Part shown: in pieces, positions 8,305-17,666 of the stretch
How the letters are laid out: each line of letters starts with the position of its first letter
Position numbering within the stretch: the first letter of the stretch is position 1
DNA from: a virus
Strand: one strand, 5' to 3'
Virus record (IMG/VR): IMGVR_UViG_3300030098_000471
Coordinates: 1 to 61,077 of that record
DNA: 61,077 nucleotides
Notes under the pieces: model-generated
What the model was told of the DNA's origin: nothing
The model's input: only the letters and a program-made list of their open reading frames with translations
The model's database searches: none
Translations under genes and position numbers: made by a program

Positions 8305-8981
8305 TATAATGATCCTTGTTGTAAAGTATCAGGACCACCAGCAGGTGATGCAGCAACTGCCATATCATCTTGTCGTGTCCTTCTAGCTTGGTTTCTAAGT
8401 GTAGTAACTGCTGCTTGATATTGTGATTGCCATGCAGTAATATTACTCCAATCTTTCATATACATTGTTGCTTCTATCATTGTTGCATAGAATAAAGCAT
8501 CATAACAATAGTTACTAAAATAATTTTGTGTTGTAACACTTGTTCCTGTAGCCGAAGCAAGAGCTAAAGGTTGTGAAGCTGTTTGTATTTCTCCTGTTAC
8601 AGTAGAAGCAGGAGTTGGTACAATAAATATAGAAGTGTTATTCTTACGTGCGTAGTAACGAGGTGTACCTGTAGAAGCACTTACAGGCCAGTAGTCATTA
8701 CAATATTCAATTGTTCTTTGTAACAGATTTGTTTTAATACTAGAGGCACTGGTCGTAAAGTTTACATTACGAACTATACGTACCCTATCTCCAAGACTTA
8801 CAACTGCATTACCAGCCGTAAGCGTAATAGCAGTATACTCATCCAGACCAGCATCATCAATGTCTTTGGTCAGGCGTATTTCTGCCCTGCTAATGAAATT
8901 AGGTATCTCATTAGTAAATTCTGTGCCATCATTTTCAGTCGTATTAATAATGGCTGATTTTAAATCTGCATAGGTTGCCAT
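8304..8981 (-). CDS. SU10-type head-tail adaptor protein, 225 aa
   Basis: The N-terminus MATYADLKSAIINTTEN followed by EIPNFISRAEIRLTKDID matches the family of SU10-like adaptor proteins, which begin with ATYxxLKxxI and an IPxFIxxAExRL helix. They assemble as a ring under the portal. The ATG at 8981 is chosen since the longer frame would reach into the upstream 113-aa gene. Its place, two genes after the capsid gene, fits a connector protein. Confidence 0.8.
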   Translation of the reverse strand: MATYADLKSAIINTTENDGTEFTNEIPNFISRAEIRLTKDIDDAGLDEYTAITLTAGNAVVSLGDRVRIVRNVNFTTSASSIKTNLLQRTIEYCNDYWPVSASTGTPRYYARKNNTSIFIVPTPASTVTGEIQTASQPLALASATGTSVTTQNYFSNYCYDALFYATMIEATMYMKDWSNITAWQSQYQAAVTTLRNQARRTRQDDMAVAASPAGGPDTLQQGSL

Positions 8982-8983
8982 GA

Positions 8984-9325
8984 TTAACCTACGAATGCAG
9001 TTAATACACATCCATCAGTAGGACCAGATACACTCACAACACCATAAACAGGAACACCAAGTTCCCCCATATAAATGTCAGTTGCTTCATTGGCAGCTAC
9101 CTGAAATTTAATTGCAGTACCTTCTGCTGTTTTATTGGTAATCTGCCTTTGCCCTTTAATTGAATAAGAACCAGCAGCACTTGCTACAGCATGTACAGCT
9201 AAAATACGAGTTGTTGTAGGCTGTGGGCTATCACCAGCACCATTACTTCCTACAGTTGTATCATCTTCTACATATGTAAGAACTGCATCACCTGTTGCAA
9301 TTCCAACTTTAATATTTGTTGTCAT
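8984..9325 (-). CDS. Small virion protein, 113 aa
   Basis: The protein is all-beta in appearance and rich in Ala, Gly, Thr and Val, with TRILAVHAVASAAGSYSIKG and a C-terminal GVVSVSGPTDGCVLTAFVG. It lies directly after the major capsid gene and before the adaptor, has a good ribosome site (AAGGAGATATC) and its own upstream hairpin. A decoration or head-completion protein is the likely role; no named family is recognised. Confidence 0.7.
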   Translation of the reverse strand: MTTNIKVGIATGDAVLTYVEDDTTVGSNGAGDSPQPTTTRILAVHAVASAAGSYSIKGQRQITNKTAEGTAIKFQVAANEATDIYMGELGVPVYGVVSVSGPTDGCVLTAFVG

Positions 9326-9344
9326 GATATCTCCTTATAAGTAT

Positions 9345-9373
9345 GAGAGGAGTAGCACTTGACTACCCCTCTC
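9345..9373 (-). promoter_or_regulatory. Hairpin between capsid gene and next gene
   Basis: GAGAGG/CCTCTC and GTAG/CTAC pair into a ten-base-pair stem with one internal mismatch and a seven-base loop. There is no T-run on the - strand after it, so it is more likely a partial terminator, mRNA 3'-end stabiliser or processing site that sets capsid mRNA above downstream mRNAs. Confidence 0.45.
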
Positions 9374-9386
9374 TACTATAGTTGCA

Positions 9387-10304
9387 TTAGCCAGCGGAAC
9401 CGAAGAACCCACGCCAATCAGAGACACCGAAGCTATAACGCTCACGGGCTTTGAAACGAAGGTTTCCAGTATCGAAGTCAGGCTCCATCTTGGTCTGAAG
9501 CGGAGAACGAATGAACATTTTTGTTCCATTCGGTGCATCAGTTTTAACAAACCACGCATCAGTATCAGTGAAGCGACGGTTGATGAAGTAGCCTTCAGGC
9601 ACCATACCCATATTACGAACAGCATTGATAGCATTCGTGTTAGGGTTGGCATCTGCTGCACTGGTTCCCGTATTACCGGGGCTGCTGAGTACCTTGTCAG
9701 CAACGGCCCAATAGTCAACAGGGATGTGCAAAGAAACAGCACTGGCACCAATCAGAATACCACGATCATCTTTGATCTTCTGAATAGACGTTAGTGCAGT
9801 TTCAAGAGTTGCTTCTGATAGGTCAGACGCAGCCAAAAGGTTGGACTGATTACCATCAGAAATAGTTGGGTGAGCCGCAGAGAAGAATGCAGCACCATCA
9901 CCAATAGTATCAGAGAAACCATTGTTGAAAATGTTTGCAGCTTTCACCTGTTTGGTATTTGCCATTGCTCGTGCAAGACCTTTCGCACGAAGTTTAGCAA
10001 ACGTATCATACAGATTATCTTCCATTGCTTCTTCAGTGACAGCAAAGGCAAGAGCTACAGTCTCAGCCGTATAACGGGCCGTGTAGCTTTCCTGTGCGTC
10101 ATCATAAGAAACTGCGGAACCCTCACCTTTAGTAGGTGCAGTACCGAAACCAGTGAAGAGTACTTCTTCTTCAAAGGCACGATCCGAGTTCTCGATTTCA
10201 AAGAGAGGCTCATGCTCATTGTTCACCTCTCCATACTCCATTCCAAATACGGCATTAAGACCGGGAAGGAGTTCTTTACTAATACTAGCTCTATTTATAG
10301 CCAT
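9387..10304 (-). CDS. Major capsid protein, Mu gpT-like, 305 aa
   Basis: The protein forms the icosahedral shell. It begins MAINRASISKELLPGLNAVFG and continues with GEGSAVSYDDAQESYTARY and a FAVTEEAMEDNLYDTF helix, then an AHPTISDGNQSNLL segment, and ends in RFKARERYSFGVSDWRGF. This is the pattern of the Mu gpT / HK97-fold family. Length about 300 residues fits. Base composition here is visibly less AT-rich and codons more regular than in neighbours, as expected of a highly expressed gene. Scaffold, decoration and adaptor genes flank it. Confidence 0.9.
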   Translation of the reverse strand: MAINRASISKELLPGLNAVFGMEYGEVNNEHEPLFEIENSDRAFEEEVLFTGFGTAPTKGEGSAVSYDDAQESYTARYTAETVALAFAVTEEAMEDNLYDTFAKLRAKGLARAMANTKQVKAANIFNNGFSDTIGDGAAFFSAAHPTISDGNQSNLLAASDLSEATLETALTSIQKIKDDRGILIGASAVSLHIPVDYWAVADKVLSSPGNTGTSAADANPNTNAINAVRNMGMVPEGYFINRRFTDTDAWFVKTDAPNGTKMFIRSPLQTKMEPDFDTGNLRFKARERYSFGVSDWRGFFGSAG

Positions 10305-10319
10305 AATAAATCCTCCCTA

Positions 10320-10934
10320 TTATGCCGAAGAAGCCGTAGCCGTTACGTATCGGTCACGGTGCATATTCAACCAGACTTCTACGATTGGATAAGCATCAGA
10401 ATCCTTTTCATCAGGATACTTGGCTTTACCAACGACTCGTACTTGTTTTTCGGATTCAGCACCACTTGCACCATCTACGTAATAACTGGATTGACCAGTA
10501 GTTGTATTACCAGATGAAGCAGTAGAACTGACGGTTACGTTATAGTTCTTGACAATCGCCAACTCTGCAGCCGACAATGACAAGGATGCTTGAATGTAAT
10601 AAGTCTGATCAGGATCAGTTATTACAAAAAATTTAATATCCGTGGCACTCGTTCCACCGTTCCAATAACGTGCGAACTTTTGCTCTCCATTTTCAACATA
10701 TTGACATCCCATGAAAACACCAGAAGGTTTAAGAGTACCTGCAACATATGGTGAAATAGTTGCAAAGTTAGCTCCCGGTAAAACCACAGGGTCGCCAGTA
10801 AAAATGTTGTTGGTGGGTGAACCTGCCATGCCAGTTGAAGTCAACGTGATCATGTCGGTTACAGCCTCATTATTATAGGCACCACCTTTTTTACGAGCAG
10901 GAATGAAACCACGAAATGCTTTAGTAGTAGACAT
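10320..10934 (-). CDS. Probable capsid decoration / head protein, 204 aa
   Basis: The sequence looks all-beta, with FRGFIPARKKGGAYNN at the start, a central GDPVVLPG ... PYVAGTLKPSGVFMGCQYV segment and a C-terminal PIVEVWLNMHRDRYVT. It lies immediately upstream of the major capsid gene, where decoration or capsid-stabilising proteins often sit. I do not recognise a named family. The clean ribosome site AAGGAGATG and lower AT content suggest high expression. Confidence 0.65.
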   Translation of the reverse strand: MSTTKAFRGFIPARKKGGAYNNEAVTDMITLTSTGMAGSPTNNIFTGDPVVLPGANFATISPYVAGTLKPSGVFMGCQYVENGEQKFARYWNGGTSATDIKFFVITDPDQTYYIQASLSLSAAELAIVKNYNVTVSSTASSGNTTTGQSSYYVDGASGAESEKQVRVVGKAKYPDEKDSDAYPIVEVWLNMHRDRYVTATASSA

Positions 10935-10962
10935 TGTTTCATCTCCTTAATTAAGAAAAAGA

Positions 10963-11457
10963 CTAGTTCTGAAAAGAAGGTCGCCTTCCTCGTGTTGTTA
11001 CTGATTTACTTGTGTTGGAGATAGGCATACGAGAATCAGAGTTTTTCATGAGTTGTGCATTAACTGCATCCATCATGTCATTCGCTTTATTCTCATAGAA
11101 CTTTCTCCTAGCCTTTACCTTACCTGCTGGCATCTTTGCCAAAGCTAAGTCTCCACGACAGACTGTACCAAGGTATCGGCCCTCGTCCCTCACGAAGGAC
11201 GTAACAGCTAATTCAGGAACTTCATCAGGAGTTACAAAGACCCAACCTGCTTGTTGTTTCTTACCAACATTAGCAATGTCATCTTGACCTTTTAACGATA
11301 TACGTATCCAACGAAGGGCCATGCCTTCATTATCAAAACGTGCTTGTACCACATCTGGTATGGTGAGGGCATCGGGTTCCTCAAAGGTCCAATCTTCTTC
11401 TCTTGTATTCTGTTCTCTCAAACTGTCACTACGTGTTTCATTTCGTGTTGTATTCAT
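10963..11457 (-). CDS. Conserved head-cluster protein, 164 aa
   Basis: The protein is soluble, with an acidic N-terminus and a compact centre: ARFDNEGMALRWIRISLKGQ, then GWVFVTPDEVPEL, then DLALAKMPAGKVKARRKFYENKA. It is placed between scaffold and decoration genes, where marine podoviruses tend to carry an unnamed conserved gene. The central WIRxxxxGxDD ... GW-F-V-x-PDEVP pattern is distinctive, but I cannot attach a function. An assembly role is an inference from position. Confidence 0.65.
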   Translation of the reverse strand: MNTTRNETRSDSLREQNTREEDWTFEEPDALTIPDVVQARFDNEGMALRWIRISLKGQDDIANVGKKQQAGWVFVTPDEVPELAVTSFVRDEGRYLGTVCRGDLALAKMPAGKVKARRKFYENKANDMMDAVNAQLMKNSDSRMPISNTSKSVTTRGRRPSFQN

Positions 11458-11474
11458 TTTGTTCTCCCACGCTA

Positions 11475-12401
11475 CTATTTATAAACATCTGTATACTCAC
11501 CATCAGCTTTTGCTACTTTAAGCTTTTGGGCCGCATACGTTTCAAGAGGTATATTCCATTTCTCAGCTAATCTCATATCTTCTTGCGTGAGCTTAACTTT
11601 GTTTTTAGAACTCGGAGAGGAGCGAGTACTCCCCGATACCACTTGAGCAGGACTTGACGTAGTTTCCTGCACACGTTCTTGAACTTCTCCAAACTTATGT
11701 GGAAAAGTATTTTTAATTCTGTTATCAATTTCTTGATAAAATTCATTATCACTTGGATTGTAGCCTTCATTTTTTAATTCTGCATCTATTGCTAATGCAG
11801 CAGCAGTCATAACATTATCTTTACCAAACCATTCATTAGATTCTGCCCATTCCTCTGCTTTTGGATCAGCCGCTGGTTGCGGTATTTGTTGTTGCTGTTG
11901 TACTGGTTGAGCGACAGGTTGTTGATTCTGACGTTCATAATTAGCTTTAGCATTGGTAACTTGTTTTAAATCATTCTGAGCTTCATTTAACATTTCTTGA
12001 GCATTGAGAAGTTTTTCTTTTTCTCCTTCATCAAATGCTTCTAAATAAACTGCTCTTGCCAATGCTATCTTATCTGTTAATTGTTTTTCAGAAATATCAA
12101 GAGTATGTTTACTTATATTTTTTACTTCATTTTCTCTAGTCTGAAGTTTTTGTGTTAGTTCTTCATTCTGCTGCATAATAGCAGCTAGTTGCTCTTCTTT
12201 TTCTTTTCTTTGTCTAACAAGCTGCCTAATTCTTTTTTGCGCTCCTGAAGTTTCTATCCCCTCTAACTCTTGAGGTTCTTCTTTATCTTCAACTTTAGGT
12301 TTTGTTTCTACTTCCTCTACAGCTTTTTCTTCAATTTCATATTCAACTTTATCTTGAGAAGGAATATTAACATCTCCCCAATCTTCATTATCTTTTGCCA
12401 T
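11475..12401 (-). CDS. Capsid scaffold protein, 308 aa
   Basis: The protein is highly charged with an acidic N-terminus (about 50 residues), a coiled coil of about 60-150 (RIRQLVRQRKEKEEQLAAIM onward), a Gln/Pro-rich linker (about 160-180) and a C-terminal helical region. The order acidic start, coiled coil and basic C-terminal helix is that of scaffolding proteins that drive procapsid assembly and leave before DNA packaging. It lies two genes upstream of the capsid gene. A late promoter at 12458-12486 directly precedes it. Confidence 0.75.
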   Translation of the reverse strand: MAKDNEDWGDVNIPSQDKVEYEIEEKAVEEVETKPKVEDKEEPQELEGIETSGAQKRIRQLVRQRKEKEEQLAAIMQQNEELTQKLQTRENEVKNISKHTLDISEKQLTDKIALARAVYLEAFDEGEKEKLLNAQEMLNEAQNDLKQVTNAKANYERQNQQPVAQPVQQQQQIPQPAADPKAEEWAESNEWFGKDNVMTAAALAIDAELKNEGYNPSDNEFYQEIDNRIKNTFPHKFGEVQERVQETTSSPAQVVSGSTRSSPSSKNKVKLTQEDMRLAEKWNIPLETYAAQKLKVAKADGEYTDVYK

Positions 12402-12457
12402 TATATTCTCCGTTGTTTACGAGACAAACGCTTTACGTATAAATTAATTACTATACT

Positions 12458-12486
12458 ATTATACCACACTTTTTGCTTCAATGCAA
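12458..12486 (-). promoter_or_regulatory. Late sigma70-type promoter before scaffold gene
   Basis: On the - strand TTGCAT (12486-12481) is followed by a 17-bp spacer and TATAAT (12463-12458). The surrounding 35 bases are almost identical to the promoter at 18385-18413. It would drive scaffold, decoration and capsid genes from a start near 12450. Confidence 0.75.
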
Positions 12487-12493
12487 GTTATGT

Positions 12494-12910
12494 TTATCCT
12501 TTTCCTAAATTAAATGTTGGATCAAGGTCTTTTGGATCATCTATTCGCATAATTATTTGATCATCAAAAAGTAATATTAGTCTAACACCTTGATAAAAAA
12601 GTTTTGTACCAGCATGTTTTCCATAACATACATAGTCTCCTACACTACACCAAGAACCGTTAGGAAATTTATCTACATCTTTGTAGGCTAACTCACCTAA
12701 TCCTATTACTTCACCTACTGTTGTGAGATAACTAATATCATCCTTGGTAGAATCTGGTATAAATATACCTCCTTTTGTTTTACTCTTTACCGATACTGGT
12801 TTTATTAACACATGAAAGCCCGGTAATACTGGTAAACTTTCAATATCTTTTTCTTCTGCATCAATCCACTCATCGTTTTTTAACGCATTACCCATTTGTA
12901 CTTGTCTCAT
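12494..12910 (-). CDS. GroES-like co-chaperonin, 138 aa
   Basis: Co-chaperonins cap the host GroEL to fold large phage proteins such as the capsid subunit. The region of about 27-125 shows the Cpn10 pattern: VLPGFHVLIKPV, then GGIFIPDSTKDD, GEVIGLGELAY, and SVGDYVCYGKHAGTK before a final FDDQIIMRID strand. The stretch GGIFIPDST corresponds to the mobile loop region. An N-terminal extension of about 25 residues is longer than in bacterial GroES, similar to phage versions such as T4 gp31. The gene sits between portal and scaffold. Confidence 0.85.
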   Translation of the reverse strand: MRQVQMGNALKNDEWIDAEEKDIESLPVLPGFHVLIKPVSVKSKTKGGIFIPDSTKDDISYLTTVGEVIGLGELAYKDVDKFPNGSWCSVGDYVCYGKHAGTKLFYQGVRLILLFDDQIIMRIDDPKDLDPTFNLGKG

Positions 12911-13099
12911 CTAATCCTCGTTATACATCCTTTTCTTTACAATTTCAGTTAAATTAGTTCTTGCCCAATCTAAACCTTGTATAGAACCTACAAGTTGTCT
13001 ATAATGGGCAAAGTCTTCTGCAGCACCATCACCCAATGATGCTTTTAATCTTTCAATTTCATTATTAAACTCTTGAATAATCTCATCCCAAATTTCCAT
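12911..13099 (-). CDS. Hypothetical helical protein, 62 aa
   Basis: This short all-helical protein has FNNEIERLKASLGDGAAED followed by FAHYRQLVGSIQGLDWART. Similar proteins near portal genes (with an HYRxLVGxIxGL motif) are, as far as I recall, widespread in podoviruses but have no proven function. It ends one base before the GroES-like start, so the two are probably co-translated. Confidence 0.7.
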   Translation of the reverse strand: MEIWDEIIQEFNNEIERLKASLGDGAAEDFAHYRQLVGSIQGLDWARTNLTEIVKKRMYNED

Positions 13100-13110
13100 T
13101 GAAATTATAA

Positions 13111-13284
13111 CTACTCTTTTCTAGTGCTTTTCTTTGGATTAGGCATCTCATAAGATTCCTTATCCCATTCATTTAAGGCACTACGCATACTACGTCCACC
13201 CCAAACATCTTGTTTAAATGGATCACCAAAACCTTTGGAAGTATTCTTTACATGCTCTGGATAACCCTTACCCTTCTTCATCAT
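13111..13284 (-). CDS. Short conserved-looking protein, 57 aa
   Basis: A 57-residue frame starts at 13284 as MMKKGKGYPEHVKNTSKGFG and ends at the TAG at 13113-13111. Its ATG overlaps the portal stop as ATGA, it fills the gap between the portal and the 62-aa gene, and GGAGAAG lies just upstream of the start. It is basic, with an aromatic WGGRSMRSALNEWDKESYEM core. No family is recognised. Confidence 0.6.
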   Translation of the reverse strand: MMKKGKGYPEHVKNTSKGFGDPFKQDVWGGRSMRSALNEWDKESYEMPNPKKSTRKE

Positions 13285-15758
13285 GAGTCTTCTCCTTTTT
13301 TCATTTCTTCAATTGCAATACGTGACAATGTATTAAGTTTAGTATTCTCTATATCTTTATCATCTTTTAATTCTTCAACTTTAAGTTTACCAAGATTATT
13401 AAGTGCTGTAATTTCTTTCTTGGATTCTCTATCTGCTTCAGCCTTCTCACGCTTAAAGTTATCAGAAGCACCAGACTCAATCATATCAAGTATCTGTTCA
13501 TTCTCTTTAAGTTCAAGCTCTTTTGTTTTAAGTTCAAGTTCAGCAGCATTAACAACCGTATCAGATTGTAGTTTCTGTTGTTGTAGTTTAACCTTCTCTT
13601 GTTCAAGCATAACAAGCTGCTCTTCTGGTGTAGGTGGTGGTGGCTGTTGATTGGCTTGCATAACTTTCTGTGCAGCCTGTGCCATAGCCATTTCAACAAT
13701 AGCAGGTTGATCTTGTTGATCCTGTGGAACTTGTTGTAATTCTTGAGATGTAACACCATTCATTTGTTCCTGATACTTCATTACAGAATGTTCTTGTACA
13801 TTAGATTCAAGAACAGGTTTAATTCTAGCCATAATAGGATTAGCACCATTAGCAGGATCTTGAAGATAAGCCATCTTTACCTGTATATGGGCATCATGAT
13901 TCTGTGCAGGAAAAGCTGCAATAGGTAAACCTTTGGTTACTGCCATGATATCAGATACAGGATCAAGCGGTTGTGGCTCAATCTTGGGTGGCAATATCTG
14001 TTCTAGGTTAGGCATATTGGCTGCATTGAGAATAGTTCTATTGAGTTCCTCAATGTTAAACATTCCCGGTGGGGATTGCTGTGCCATTTGCAGAGCCATA
14101 TTTGCCAACATCATACGATGAGCATTAGAAGGAATGTTAGGATCAGAGACAGGTATAATATCTACTCGTCCATCAAAGTCAGCTTTAAATATACTACGAT
14201 CTTCAAATGGTACTTCATATGGATATTCATCTGGTAGATAATCATAATCTATCTGTGCCAGTATTCTAAATTCATCTTTCTGTGACTTGTGTAATCTTTT
14301 ATGAACTGCAGAGAAGAACTTACTAGAAGCTTCCAGCAATGCCATTGTTGTACCCACGGGTCCATAGGAGGCAGCATCAGAGATAACTTGCTCAGTACTA
14401 TCCGCAAACTTCTGACCAGCAGCAGTTACGAACCCAAGCATCTGGAAGAGCGTTGAGGAAGGCTCTTTATAGGGCAGGGGAACTATAGCCCTAGATAAAT
14501 CAATACCAGTTGCTTCGACCTCCTTGAACTCGCCGGGGGCGATAGGATCATTGTCGCCAACCATCCGCACTCCTTTGGCCTTAAATCCTCCCGGTAAATT
14601 AGCAAACTGTCCTGCATCAATTAAGGAGCGCATCGCAGCAGTTGCCGACATGGTGAGATTACCAAGGAAATGGATCAGGCCCAATCCATAGAATCCAAAG
14701 CCCGGTACAAACCTGTAATGAACGAAATGACTTCGCTTTTCTTTGTTTGGATCGTCCTGCTTGTAGTTTCTACGAATACTTAAAACTTCTCTTGACTGTT
14801 CTTCTACAGTCACAATGTAAGGGCATGGCACACCTTCTTCTTCAATATCAAGATAACAATGCTGTTCCAGTATAACATATTGTGGATCAGAATCATATGA
14901 AGGTGTAATTCCCAGAATATTATCAATCTTACTTGCAAATCCACTTACTGAAAGCTGTGATGGTGCTGGAAGATCAATATCTTTATAGACACCAGCCATC
15001 ATATCCAGTTTCATATCTACTGGACTTTTATGTATTACATGTGTATAACGATCTGCATTTCTAAGATCACTTGCGTAGTAAGACACATAGAACTGGTCTA
15101 TTGGTATAAATTCTGATACAGGTCGCTTTAGTGTTGAACTATAATAAATCTTTTTAAATGCTGAACCTATAAGTGGAAGATGAAAAAGCATTCTTTCAAA
15201 TTCATCAAAATACTCTGGCATCTGCTCAGTAAGCTGAAAGTTCATAAAGTTCTGAACTCTATTGGACTGCATTTCTTTTTCTGGTGTAGCTGCACCAAGT
15301 ATCTGAGCCTTGACAGGACCAGAAGAAGGAAATAATTCTTGCGTAGCTTTTGATTGAAACTTAACAGCCGACTCAATTAGAAGAGGATGTACAGCAGTAC
15401 ACGCACCTTGAAATGGTTCTGAGCCTTCTTCCAGTTTTAGACCAAGCAGATCAAAACCTCTCTCAAACATAGACTCCCATTCAGCCCTGCTATCTTTATC
15501 TGCATTATAATTTTCTATAACATCAGAAGATATTTCTTGAAGAATTTCTTCATCTATATTTTCACTTAGATCACCATACCACTCACTAATTTCTTGTGAA
15601 GGTTCCATCATAGCTTCTTCTGAAGAGAAGTCTACAATAACACCACCATCAGTAGGATCAATCTCAATAGATACATTGGACTGTTCTTCAGGAACCATTG
15701 CAATAACATTGGTTTCTGTTTCAGGAATCATATCAAAAGGATTACGTTCTGTTGCCAT
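13281..15758 (-). CDS. Portal protein, P22-like, 825 aa
   Basis: The dodecameric ring through which DNA is packaged and ejected. Residues of about 120-165 carry EPFQGACTAVHPLLIESAV and KFQSKATQELFPSSGPVK, a strong signature of P22-type portals of marine podoviruses. The core continues through YYSSTLKRPVSEFIPIDQF and GFYGLGLIHFLGN. The last 200 residues are Gln/Glu-rich coiled coil (barrel-like), as in the extended P22 portal. The N-terminus begins MATERNPFDM, which resembles the ERNPY motif ending two other virion-arm proteins. Neighbours (terminase, scaffold, capsid) agree. Confidence 0.9.
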   Translation of the reverse strand: MATERNPFDMIPETETNVIAMVPEEQSNVSIEIDPTDGGVIVDFSSEEAMMEPSQEISEWYGDLSENIDEEILQEISSDVIENYNADKDSRAEWESMFERGFDLLGLKLEEGSEPFQGACTAVHPLLIESAVKFQSKATQELFPSSGPVKAQILGAATPEKEMQSNRVQNFMNFQLTEQMPEYFDEFERMLFHLPLIGSAFKKIYYSSTLKRPVSEFIPIDQFYVSYYASDLRNADRYTHVIHKSPVDMKLDMMAGVYKDIDLPAPSQLSVSGFASKIDNILGITPSYDSDPQYVILEQHCYLDIEEEGVPCPYIVTVEEQSREVLSIRRNYKQDDPNKEKRSHFVHYRFVPGFGFYGLGLIHFLGNLTMSATAAMRSLIDAGQFANLPGGFKAKGVRMVGDNDPIAPGEFKEVEATGIDLSRAIVPLPYKEPSSTLFQMLGFVTAAGQKFADSTEQVISDAASYGPVGTTMALLEASSKFFSAVHKRLHKSQKDEFRILAQIDYDYLPDEYPYEVPFEDRSIFKADFDGRVDIIPVSDPNIPSNAHRMMLANMALQMAQQSPPGMFNIEELNRTILNAANMPNLEQILPPKIEPQPLDPVSDIMAVTKGLPIAAFPAQNHDAHIQVKMAYLQDPANGANPIMARIKPVLESNVQEHSVMKYQEQMNGVTSQELQQVPQDQQDQPAIVEMAMAQAAQKVMQANQQPPPPTPEEQLVMLEQEKVKLQQQKLQSDTVVNAAELELKTKELELKENEQILDMIESGASDNFKREKAEADRESKKEITALNNLGKLKVEELKDDKDIENTKLNTLSRIAIEEMKKGEDS

Positions 15759-15761
15759 TAT

Positions 15762-17666
15762 TTAATTCCTATAAAGTACATTGCGTATTCCACCACCACC
15801 TTTTGCAAAGGCTTGATCAATTTCTTCTTCATCGTAGTAAGACCAGTTATCATCGTCTTCTTCTTCTTCTTCTATAATAGGCTCTGGTTCTGGTTCTGGT
15901 TCTGGAGGAGGTGGGGGAAGTTCATTTCTTACTCCACCAAGCATACCAATAATACCTTCATAAGTTGCTGGATTTCTATCTAATCCATAAATTGAAGCTA
16001 GTTGTGCTACATTATAGGGACTAACATTACTGGCACCACCATAATAATCTTCATTAAAAGTATTAATTGCACTGGATGCACCTCCAATATCAACAGGTAA
16101 ATAGCTTCCCATTGTTTCACGGGCTAAGTTTTTTCTATATTCTGCTAATTCAAAGGGATCTGAAGAAGTAGGAGGAGCAGTCATAGAAGGTCTATTCATT
16201 GGAAAATCAGGAACAGTATACTTGCTAGGTTGTCCTAGTTTTTCAAGATATAGTTCCATTGCTGATTTTTCTTTTGCCTGACCACCTTCATTTCTATAAA
16301 CCATACCACCTGCTGATCTATATTTTAACATATCTTCAACAGCAGCAAGATTTGCTTGACGGCGTTTTTCTTCTTCAATTTCTGCTCTGACTTTTTCTAA
16401 AGTATTCCTTCTGCGGTCAGCTTCAGTTTGCCTCGGCCCACCCAAAGGTGAATTAATTCCTCTAACTTCTCTTGCAGAAAGTGATGGTAAATCTAATACA
16501 TTAACTATATCTTGTATTCTTTGATCTTCAATAGCGGCTCTATTCCTTGCATCTCTTTTATCAGCCTCTGTCTGTATTGCTGTAAACGCAGTATTTGCTC
16601 TAACACTATTCATATCAGCTAGTGCATCTCTATATGCTTGAGCATCACGATCAACCAAACCTAAAACATCTGTAGCATATTGATTTGCTGTTGCTACTGC
16701 ATTTCTATCAGCTTTTTCTTTACTAAGTTGTGCTTGAACTGCTTGTGGTGATACATAACCTTCTGATCCTTTTTCTCCTTTAAGACCATCTCTAAACTCA
16801 CCAATACCTGCAAGACCTGAAAGATCTTTATCAGAACCAGCTAATCTAGAAAGTGTTTGACTAGTTGAAGGAGTTCTTGAGAATGCACTAACTAAACTAT
16901 CTTTTGCTTTACCAAAAAGACCACTAATACCACCTAGTTCATCTATAGTTTTACCAAGTTGTATTGTTGGACTAAATTCCATAGCAGCTTTACCTAGTTG
17001 TCCACCAAGCGCACTAAACATATCAGGACCAGTATAAGTATAGTTACCAAATTTATCCACAGCTACTTGTGCATCAAGGTCTTTAGCTGCAAGTTCTTTA
17101 TTTAGTGCCACAGCATCTCTTTGATTTGATATATCAATAGAACGATCAAGCTTATCAAAATATCCTAAGTCTTGTCTTTCATTATATCCAATTAAACCTA
17201 AATCTTCTAATTTATCTATTTCTTCCATAGATAAACCTATACCACCATCAATATCACCAATAGCTTGTCCAGATAAATCTGCAGAAGCCATATCTGCAGC
17301 AGCTTGTCCAGCACTTGCTTGAGCTTCAGGATTTGCTCCTGCTGCCGCCGCTGCCGCTGCTGCTGCATCTGCTGCTGCCATTGCCTCTGCTGCTTGATCA
17401 GCAGTTAAACCAGTATCTTCACCATAACCTTGTGGATCACCTTGTATCCCTTGACCCATAGATGGACCTGCTTTTTCTCCTGTAATTTGACCAAGTTCTG
17501 CATCATCCCTATCTCTAGCAGTTTGGGTATTATTACCACCACCTTCACCATCTTCACCATCACCACCAAAGCAGCAATGCTGAAGTTCATATTCATTGAA
17601 GTAGTTTAACCACGGCTGTTTAGCAGGGCCATCATTCCACATTTGTTTTTTAAATTCTTTCAACAT
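15762..17666 (-). CDS. Large Ala/Asp-rich virion-arm protein, 634 aa
   Basis: No named family is recognised. The N-terminal region has a Gly/Glu-rich patch with two cysteines, then a run of about 40 Ala-rich residues (about 95-130), a long polar helical centre with repeated RQTEADRR elements, and a strongly acidic Pro/Glu-rich stretch near the C-terminus. Two GG elements occur: RSAGGMVYRNEGG and the final KGGGGIRNVLYRN. RQTEADRR also occurs in the 251-aa basic protein (7549-8304). It lies between the HlyC-like gene and the portal; an internal virion protein is suspected. Confidence 0.6.
   Translation of the reverse strand: MLKEFKKQMWNDGPAKQPWLNYFNEYELQHCCFGGDGEDGEGGGNNTQTARDRDDAELGQITGEKAGPSMGQGIQGDPQGYGEDTGLTADQAAEAMAAADAAAAAAAAAGANPEAQASAGQAAADMASADLSGQAIGDIDGGIGLSMEEIDKLEDLGLIGYNERQDLGYFDKLDRSIDISNQRDAVALNKELAAKDLDAQVAVDKFGNYTYTGPDMFSALGGQLGKAAMEFSPTIQLGKTIDELGGISGLFGKAKDSLVSAFSRTPSTSQTLSRLAGSDKDLSGLAGIGEFRDGLKGEKGSEGYVSPQAVQAQLSKEKADRNAVATANQYATDVLGLVDRDAQAYRDALADMNSVRANTAFTAIQTEADKRDARNRAAIEDQRIQDIVNVLDLPSLSAREVRGINSPLGGPRQTEADRRRNTLEKVRAEIEEEKRRQANLAAVEDMLKYRSAGGMVYRNEGGQAKEKSAMELYLEKLGQPSKYTVPDFPMNRPSMTAPPTSSDPFELAEYRKNLARETMGSYLPVDIGGASSAINTFNEDYYGGASNVSPYNVAQLASIYGLDRNPATYEGIIGMLGGVRNELPPPPPEPEPEPEPIIEEEEEDDDNWSYYDEEEIDQAFAKGGGGIRNVLYRN

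Noticed and set aside
9335-9751. 138-aa frame on the - strand inside the capsid gene
   Set aside because: It is another reading frame of the capsid coding sequence, which has clear protein motifs and codon pattern in its own frame.
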